A stretch of 64,000 nt of DNA, taken from contig CM043971.1 in assembly GCA_014529385.2 (NCBI GenBank), forward strand, positions 59,908,709 to 59,972,708. Direction: 5' to 3'. Positions 57,000 to 64,000 of this stretch are shown here, piece by piece. The notes under the pieces were generated by a model, which saw nothing but the letters and a program-made list of their open reading frames with translations, was not told the origin of the DNA and did not search any database. The position numbers and the translations under genes were made by a program. This DNA is from Adiantum capillus-veneris (Eukaryota; Streptophyta; Polypodiopsida; Polypodiales; Pteridaceae). Position 1 is the first letter of the stretch, and every line of letters begins with the position of its first letter.

Positions 57000-57980
57000 T
57001 GGTATCTGAGTTTCTTCAAGTGGGGCAACACGACCAAAGAACACAATAGGCCTACCCTCCCTTACGGACTTCTTAAGTATGAACCATCAAGACAAGGGTG
57101 CGGTTGATGCCAACGTTCCCAATTAAAGAAATAGGAGGGTATGAACATATGATCCTAGAATAGTGGAAATCCCCCAAGAACATGAAAAATCAGCCAGTGT
57201 GGAGGCTCCAGTGGTTTAGAAAATACCCAACTTGTTGCACCAACTATGCCAGGGCACCCAAAGAAATATGATTTGATCCAATTTTTTGCCGTGTGTGGAG
57301 GAGGCTTATGTGGGAAGACTACTCCAATAGATGTAGGACGCAGCCAACATGGCTCTACTTCCCACTACTATATTTGGCATCAAAAGAAGGCTAAGATCCA
57401 AATGAGAAATACATGATACAAACACTAGAACATGCGATAAACCAATTTAAAGGAGTTTCACATTTGGCCTGCCAAATGCTATCAAAGATTGCAAAAATGC
57501 TCATCATCTACATCGAAGGCTTGCATACCTCCATCCACGTGCACATCCCATGGGCACGGTTCCTAGAAGGTCAAGAAGGACTTAGCTGGAACCTACAGGT
57601 AGCACCAAAACCCCAAATCATCATGGGGTTGATTGCTCGCCTCCAATTTTTACCATGCCATCATCTCCAGACCTTTGAGGACACCTTCTACATTGACTTC
57701 TTTGAATATCAATCACAAATACTTGGGACGCTCATCAGTGATGGTAATGTGTGTGATAGTCTTCACCCAACCACGTTATCTTATAGCCTCCCCCTAGCAT
57801 ACACACTGTCCGACCCTGTTGGTGGCCTTTCCCATAGGACCCTTGTCCTTACATTACTCCCCCCCCCCCCCCATCCCCCTTGGACAATTGTTTTCTTCCT
57901 AAAAAACAAACGTAGGAAAATGTTTCTTAAGTGTGGAGATATTCTCCCATGTAGAACCCTTTTTAGGTATATCTAGCCAT
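57000..57980 (+). other. Unassigned region with one long open frame
   Basis: The frame 57413-57976 (187 residues) has no recognised domain; its first part (HAINQFKGVSHLACQMLSKI and a HIPWARFLEGQEG segment) looks protein-like, while the end is coded by a poly-C tract (57859-57872) and is probably spurious. It may be a continuation of the coiled-coil gene's remnant. Confidence 0.25.
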
Positions 57981-58074
57981 TTTACCAACACCTGTGGTCT
58001 CACATGTTGTCTAGTGTGAAGCTCATGAGAATCCAAACTCTTTTCGGGCTTGCTTGGCTATTTGATAAGTTCAA

Positions 58075-58690
58075 CTAACACACCTTTGTCAATGACATTA
58101 TCATTTTGTCATAGCTATTATCATAAATGGCTAACATGCAAAATAGGATGAACTCGTGACCACCTGGAAGAGCTAACTTATAGGCCACTTGGCCTATACG
58201 TTTGAGAATGGTAAACCGTCCACAATAGCATGGTGAAAGTTTAGCAACTTTTCCCTTCACTTTTTGAATTCTCCGGTACCTTGAGGAAAACCTTGTATCC
58301 TTCTTCAAGGCAATGATGCTCATTTGCGTACTTCTTATATCGATCTTGAGATTGCTTAACATTGTGTCGAGCAATTTGAAGCATGTCAAAATGGTCTTGG
58401 AGAAAATCCTTCACTTGTTTTAACTTCTCCTTAGCCAACCCCATCATAACGGGTGATCTAGGTTGAAATCCGTATAAAAGCATAAATGGACTAAACCTTG
58501 TAGTCACATGCTTTGAACTACTATAGTAAATTCCAATATAGGTAAGTAGTCTTTCCAATTGGTTTTCTTCTTGCTAATGTACGCTTGTAGCATATCCTCT
58601 AGCACTTGATTAACTCTTCGATTTGACCGTTTGTTTTTGGATGATCAGCCGTACTTAGCTTTTGCTGTGCAAAAGAAGAAAGTAAACTAG
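58075..58690 (-). pseudogene. Gypsy G integrase C-terminal part
   Basis: Reading begins at KLSTADHPKTNGQIEELI (58600-58660), runs through broken frames, then SSKHVTTRFSPFMLLYGFQP, QDRYKKYANEHHCLEEGYKV and KVAKLSPCYCGRFTILKRIG, ending LALPGGHEF. These are the end of the catalytic core and the C-terminal DNA-binding region. The catalytic Asp residues upstream are deleted. Confidence 0.85.
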
Positions 58691-59252
58691 AGTTATGCTG
58701 GGACGGAGAATCTTGTAATTTCTGTAATGTTTGTTTTACAACAGTTGCACGTTGCTCTATAGAATTAAAATTGAGAGCACTTTTGCTCATTAGATTTGTT
58801 AGCACTTTGCTTGTCATTAGAATTAATTCATTGCATTTTTCATACCATTACTAGAATTCACAGCACTTTGCTCTTGAGAATTCACAAAACTTGGAGACAA
58901 GCAGTAACACAAAAAGACTTCATCTATTAAATCTTCTTTTTGTAAAATAGAAATCTCGGTTGTACATATAAGAGGTGCAGATGGTATATTTTTCTCACCA
59001 AGTAAAAGTATGTGTTTACCATTGGCCATAAAGGATAAAGATTTGTGTTCATAACTAGTGTGCAATGTGTTTCCTAAACCATGCAGTCACTCCCATCGGT
59101 CCATGCTCATAACTTGAAAGTCAAGGGTCAATCGTATGATCTTGAACAATAAGATCAACCCCTTGAACTACCGTGTCCCATACTTCTTTATCATTGCTAT
59201 ACATCTATTCTACCACATACTTGTGGGAGCAAGGAGTCTGTGTAAGCTTCAA

Positions 59253-60265
59253 TTACTTGACTAGATTATAGTTCAGGAAGTTATGAGTTGCACCATCACC
59301 CACTAAAATACGAACATGTTGTTTGTTAATAGTGCCATGCATGCGAATCAACTCATGGGGGTGAAAGGTGGGCTGCCACATTGAAGCAGGCACAAAACAC
59401 TTATGTTTTTCTTCCATATGAAGAACCTCTACAGCACAATATTTAGGAGATGAATCTAATGTGAGGTGTTGCACCGTGTGCATGGCCTTTTCTTTGCCTT
59501 GCAAAGAGGAAATTCCTTCTTGTTATGTTGGTCCAAAAGACATCTAAAACACAAATTGTGTTTCTTTGCATGCTCAAAATTAGTAGTGTTGAGAGACCCA
59601 CGTGGAGTATCTTGTAATTTCTTAAGCTTCGTAGCCTCTTGTGGGTGTGGAGAGGTAGCTTGTCTCTTATTCCTCTTGGAACTTGTGGGAGATCTACCTC
59701 ACTATTGGCTCTTAGCCACATTGCTCTTAGCAAAAGTATTCTTAGGGTAGGAAACATTTTCCTTCCTCTCTTGGTCATCATCATTTCTTTGGGCATGACT
59801 AATGGCTTCTTCCAAAGTTTTGGTATGTTGGATATTGACATGAAGACGATAGTATTTGTCAAGAGACCTATTAAAAACTTGTATGTTCTGGAATTCATCT
59901 AGACCTTCTAGTTTTAATATGATTTTGTGATACTTGGAAAGATATTGAGTGAGAGAGAGTCCAGACATGAGGCATGCATCCCATGCTAACCAATTCTTAT
60001 CCTCTTCATTGGAATTCAAAAACTCTTTGGAGAAAGAAGCTTGAAACGTAGCCCAAGACAGAGGACAAGCATCTATTGGAAATGTCATCCACCACTTATA
60101 GGCCTTGCCTTTAAGAGATATACTTGTTTCCATAGCCGCCTTTATATCTGGGGTGTGTCTCAACCTATGAATATCACTCCATTTGTGTAAGAACATATTG
60201 ACCACATCCTTGTTGCGATCACGCTCTTCCCCGTGAAACTCGAGAATGGTGATATTGTTAAGCAA
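59253..60265 (-). pseudogene. Gypsy G gag and protease
   Basis: Gag (59702-60265): ITILEFHGEERDRNKDVVNM, FLHKWSDIHRLRHTPD, GKAYKWWMTFPIDACPLSWA, FQASFSKEFLNSNEE and LSLTQYLSKYHKIILKLEGL, a standard plant retrotrans_gag. It is followed by broken frames with a knuckle-like HNLCFRCLLDQHNKKE reading near 59520-59570, then RMHGTINKQHVRILVGDGAT (59253-59504), a protease with D-G-A-T in place of D-S-G-A-T. Upstream 60266-60837 is noncoding, AT-rich and featureless. Confidence 0.8.
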
Positions 60266-60837
60266 TGCATTGCTACTTTCTCCATCTTCTAAAAAACTTG
60301 TCTCTTGGACTCCTTGAATCTTGTTAGTTGTGGCTCATTGAGCCGTCTGTGAATTCATAAACTTCACAAGTAGCTCAGTAAGATGTGTAACATTTTCATT
60401 GAGTGTAGAGAGGTTGCATTCAAGTACGCTTTGGCTATAAGGTCTCTACCTTTCTAGCTACAGAGGAATGGACTCAAAATTTTTAGAGAAAGCATTGGAC
60501 ATACAAACAGGTAAAAAATTATCTCAAAAGTAGTTAAAATGGTATTTTTGGAATCTTAAGCACAGCAAACCCCGGGCTAGAAATTTTAATAATTAAATTC
60601 GGAAAAAAATTGACCCCGCTAGTCCTTCCGAAAGATTCAATGTAAATTAAATTGTAAGAAAAATGAAATGGTTGCAGTAATCATTTAAGCATAGACTTTA
60701 CTAAAGGCTTCCTAGATATTTTATAAATATTTACTAGATATCTAAAGATTAATTAGGCTAAATAGAACTTACTGTCAAAAGTCTCTAGAAAAATCACTCT
60801 AAGTGTAAACAATTGGTTTAAAGATAAGGAGATGCAA

Positions 60838-61960
60838 TTCACAACCATTTCCCCCAACAAAAGCTTCCTTTTTGCTGAAACTGGGACCTGGAAAATGCCC
60901 TCATGGACAATTAATTCCCACAAGGCATTATGAGTAAATGTTGGAAGAAAAAGGCCATCTGTTGAATCTACTTCAGTAGGAAAGATGGCTTGGTGTCCAC
61001 CATATCCACCGCGTTCCAAATCATACCGCTGAGGTGACGGTGGAAAATACTTTGTCAGCACCTCCTTGCTGAACTCCCCCCATCCTCGCACAACTTTCTA
61101 AACTTCATTGAACCTCCTTTTGGACCTACTCTAGGCACATATGGAGCACATAGAGATTCCCCTTGATGTGTCTCAACTATGGCTGCTGCTCACAAAAGAT
61201 GAAGGAGTGTAGCTTGGTTGTAGGTAGTGTCACATAGACTCTATCTCGTACATAAGAACTTGCCAAGGCAATTGTGTAATGTGTGTATGAACTCTCATCA
61301 ACAAGGTAGTGCAAATCCATGTGGCTCTGTTCATCTCGAAGTTTGTTCTAAGCTAATATTGTTTCCACATCTTTCACTAGTCTTGCAGCCTTGTGAATTA
61401 GTGATTGAGAGGAGGGTTCCACCTTGCCTAGGATGGAGCGGGGTATGCACCCCCACTTTTTGTAGTGATATTTAACATCGCCCACACAGGATGCCCGAAG
61501 TGGTGTTGGTTCAATGCAAGAAGCTCATCTAGGGTCCATCTAGGGTCATACATAAGGACTATCCATGTGCCTTTGGATAACTCGTAATAGTTGGACTTGA
61601 GAGGTGAGCATGTCAGAAATTACTTACAAGGGAGTAGCCAATCCTTCACATCAACTATCTAATCAGCAAGGAACCATGGTTTTGACCTGTATCCCACCTT
61701 GAAAATTGCATCCTTAGAAGACATGCACATCTCACCATGAAAAACTTCATCCAACCAAAACAAAGAAAATTAAGGGGCCAATAGAGGTAGCTTCACAATG
61801 CATAGAGGAGGAAACCTGTCTTACCTATACCTGGATTCCCCAACAAGATGACCCCCACCCCTGTGCTTTTACCTTGCGTTGCAACCTGCTCAAACACATC
61901 CTCCTTATGCTCCCACACCCAGTCAAATATGGGTTCATAGCAAGGCCGTCACAACAACTC
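60838..61960 (-). pseudogene. RHS/Crinkler-like NTPase, left copy
   Basis: Minus-strand mirror of the right copy. It keeps a canonical P-loop reading GNPGIGKTGFLLY (61811-61845) but has a deletion of about 33 bases right after it, many stops, and a two-base insertion that shifts frame before the RYDLERGGYGGHQAIFP segment. It retains about 30 bases (61-61.0 kb, NALWELIVHEG region near 60900-60930) that the right copy has lost. Not functional. Related proteins are known as effectors or retrotransposon-hot-spot proteins; only remnants are present here. Confidence 0.6.
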
Positions 61961-63600
61961 GAAGGGCCCGTTCAAGTGGTGAGGCCATTAGGAGGCTCGC
62001 CATGTGAGACCTGCACAGAGAGGGAGATCAATGAACAAAAATGTCATGGTTTTAGTAGGGTTGGCCGGCAATCCATCACAGTCAGAAGCACCAAGATTTT
62101 GCGCTTCTCAAGTGCTCAATTCTAGTAGCACCTCAAGAAACCTTGTCTTTGTATCTTTACCTGCCCATTTAGGGTTGGGGAAGCTCCTACACCTCCTCAT
62201 CACAAGAGACAAGGGAGACACCTTGGTAGGACCTAGGGGTGTCTCTTGTGATGAGGAGGCGCAAGAGCTTCCTCAACCCTAAATGGGCAGGTAAAGATAC
62301 AAAGACAAGGTTGCTTGAGGCACTGATTTGAGCTCTGGAGAAGTGCAAAATCTTGCTGCTTCTGACTGTGAAGGATCACAAGTCAACCCTAATGAAGCCA
62401 GCACATTTTTGTTCATTGATCTCCCCCTCTCTACACGTCTCACATGGAGAGCCTCCCTAGGGCCTGAACACTTGAACCGGCCCTTCAAGTTGTTGTGTTA
62501 GCCTTGCTATGAACCCATCTTTGGTCGAGTGTGGGAGCATAAGAAGGATGTGTTTGAGCAGCTTGCAACGCGATGTGAAAGCATAGCGGTAGGGGTTGTC
62601 TCGTTGGGGAATGCAGATATAGGCAAGACCGGTTTCCTCCTATATGTATTCTGGAGGCTACTTTGTCTCAAGCAAACAATCATTGTGAATCTACCTCTAT
62701 TGGCCCCTTACTTTTCCTTTTCTTGGTTGGATGGAGTTTTGCATGGTGAGATGTGCATGTCTTTTGAGGATGCAATTGTCAAGGTGGGATACAGGTTGAA
62801 ACCATGGTTCCTTACTGACAAGACAGTTGATGTGAAGGATTGGATACTCCCTTGTAAGTACTTTCGAACATGCTCACCTCTCAAGTCCAACTATTACAAG
62901 TTTTCCACAGGCAGAGGGATAGTCCTATTGTGTGACCGTAGATGGACCCTAGATAAGCTTCTTGCATTGAACCAACATCACTTCGGGCATCCTGTGGGAA
63001 ATGTTAAAGATCACTACAAAAAGTGGGGGGGCATATGGCGCTACATCCTAGGCAAGGTGGAACCCTCTTCTCAGTTCACTAATTGACAAGGCTGCAAAAC
63101 TCATGAGAGATGTGCAAACAATCTAAGCTCAGAATAGTTTTCCAGATGAACAGATCCACATGGCTTTTCACTACCTTGTTCATGAGAGTTCATACACGCA
63201 TTACACAATTGCCTTGGCAAGTTCTTATGTTTGAGACAGAGTCTATGCGGCACTGCCTACAACTAAGCTAAACTACATCATCTTTTGTGAGAGCAGCATC
63301 TAGAGCTCAGACACATCTAGGGGAAGCTCTATGAGCTCCATTTGTGCCTAAATAAGGTGACAAAAGGAGGTTCAATGAAGTATAGAAAGTTGTGCGAAGA
63401 TGGGGAGTTCAATGAGGAGGTGTTAAAAGAGTATTTTACACCACCACCTAGGTGGTACAATTTGGAACGCGGTGGATATGCTGGACACCAGGCCATCTTT
63501 CCTGCTGAAGTAGATGCAGTAGATTCCTTTTTTCTTTATTGTTCATGGGGTCATTTTCCAAGTCACAGTTTCAACAAAAAGGAATCTTTTGTTGAGGGAA
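60838..63600. repeat. Giant inverted repeat
   Basis: Two arms of about 1.35 kb, 60838-62210 and about 62238-63600, are reverse complements with many small indels. The innermost part is nearly identical (ACCTTGTCTTTGTATC / GATACAAAGACAAGGT; CTCATCACAAGAGAC / GTCTCTTGTGATGAG). The spacer is about 27 bp. Each arm has a broken copy of the same gene reading outward from the centre. The left arm's homology ends at 60838; the right arm's gene goes on to about 63927. Confidence 0.9.
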
Positions 63601-63927
63601 GCGATTGTGAAGGTACCCAAGTTTTTACGGTGGCTACATGGGCTAGAAAAGAGCATAGAATTCTTTTACTTGATTCCTGAGTTTGTATTGCAAAGGTTTG
63701 AGATAGACTGGTTCGATGCTTCAAGGGAAGGGAAAAAGAAAGTGGTGGGTGGAATAGCGGCTACCAAGGAGAGGTTGGTAAAGGAGAAGGCTACTATAAA
63801 TTGCTCCACGATGGATGGATTAACAAATATAAATAGGAGTGTCATAGTAGCATCTTTTGAGACCACAGATGTGTGCCCACCATGCTTGGGTAGTGGGTTT
63901 GTACAAGAAGCGGGACCTCTTCTTTAG
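62485..63927 (+). pseudogene. RHS/Crinkler-like P-loop NTPase and nuclease-like protein, right copy
   Basis: The open frame 62529-63086 (185 residues) has a P-loop-like GNADIGKTGFLLYVFWRL (residues ~27-45; the first Pro and Gly of GxPGxGKT are changed), a LDGVLHGEM segment, then FRTCSPLKSNYYKF, WTLDKLLAL and KKWGGIWRYIL. That series (SP..NY..F, W...L, GG..R.IL) is the hallmark order of the STAND-like ATPase in RHS and Crinkler proteins. After a TGA and broken frames, KGGSMKYRKLCEDGEFN and an AIFPAEVDAVDSFF segment lead to a QVTVS-like reading and FFYLIPEFVLQRFEIDWFD, the layout of the REase-type nuclease domain in those families. A ~30-base deletion near 63545 and several stops disable it. 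Assignment is by motif order, not by search. Confidence 0.6.
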
Positions 63928-64000
63928 GAAGCAGCAGCTGCCGCAGTTTCTTTGACTCCAAAGTGGTGTTTTAGGTGTTTCATGTGTTTTTTTACAACCC

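Larger units (their letters stand above)
58075..60265 (-). mobile_element. Gypsy G with internal deletion
   Basis: Minus-strand Ty3/Gypsy in the order gag (59702-60265), knuckle/protease (59253-59898), then directly integrase C-terminal part (58075-58817). RT, RNase H and the integrase core are missing, joined near 58660. No LTRs were identified. The integrase end (CYCGRFTILKRIGQVAYKLA) is the chromodomain-lacking type common in plants. Confidence 0.8.

Noticed and set aside
57849..57976. Pro-rich end of the frame at 57413
   Set aside because: It is coded by a poly-C tract and the following AT-rich DNA; there is no support for a real protein end.
62004..62488. Open frames at the centre of the inverted repeat
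   Set aside because: The two are mirror images produced by the inverted repeat; the real reading on each arm starts further out.
1..64000. tRNA, rRNA or conserved ncRNA genes
   Set aside because: I saw no cloverleaf with A and B boxes and no rRNA segment; a covariance-model scan would be needed to exclude small ncRNAs.

Overview
This window is intergenic DNA from a large, transposon-rich land-plant nuclear genome. The evidence is plant-type Ty1/Copia and Ty3/Gypsy polyproteins, a plant CACTA (En/Spm) element with TNP2, DUF4218 and DUF4216-type regions, plant LTR features (TG...CA ends, 5-bp target duplications, an initiator-Met-tRNA primer site) and GT-AG introns. I see no intact host gene, rRNA, tRNA or prokaryotic feature. 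The species cannot be fixed; the decay and the RHS/Crinkler-like gene would fit a big genome such as a fern, lycophyte or gymnosperm, but that is a guess.

Layout: 1-13.7 kb is a nest. An old plus-strand Copia (A) is split by a recent, complete minus-strand Copia (B, 109-5042, 227-bp LTRs, AAAAG duplications) and by a minus-strand element C (5674-~12930) that keeps its 3' LTR, PPT and a gag/protease coding region but no reverse transcriptase or integrase. 13.7-18.3 kb holds Copia A's LTR, a decayed CACTA ORF, a TATGGT-type minisatellite and a decayed Copia (D). 18.3-22.4 kb is a decayed Gypsy (E). 23.6-25.0 kb is a foldback-like structure built on 177-bp tandem repeats of a 60-bp palindrome. 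25.6-28.0 kb contains gene-derived remnants, including an NLI-interacting-factor/FCP1-like HAD phosphatase pseudogene. 28.5-30.8 kb is an array of a degenerate motif that runs first in one orientation and then in the other. 31.4-36.2 kb is another decayed Gypsy (F).

From 37.1 to 55.6 kb lies element H, a sibling of C on the plus strand, flanked by CAAGG duplications. It has a truncated 5' LTR, an array of 18-bp palindromes spaced at 298 bp, a gag with CCHC knuckles, a retropepsin, a second protease-like segment lacking the active site and a tail of W-x-P-K repeats. A complete 7.6-kb CACTA element (43582-51209, AAT duplications) sits in its coding region; removing it restores the reading frame. 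That CACTA carries a six-exon TNP2-type transposase with one frameshift and a three-exon second ORF. H itself split an unrecognised coiled-coil ORF (36.6-37.1 and 55.6-57.0 kb).

58-60.3 kb is a Gypsy (G) with an internal deletion. 60.8-63.9 kb is a giant inverted repeat; each arm carries a broken copy of a gene resembling RHS/Crinkler P-loop NTPase plus nuclease proteins. Premature stops across the window are often explained by C-to-T change, as expected from methylation-driven decay. The strongest candidates for something new are the C/H family (gag and protease only, W-x-P-K tail, 298-bp palindrome array), the foldback array and the inverted RHS/Crinkler-like gene.
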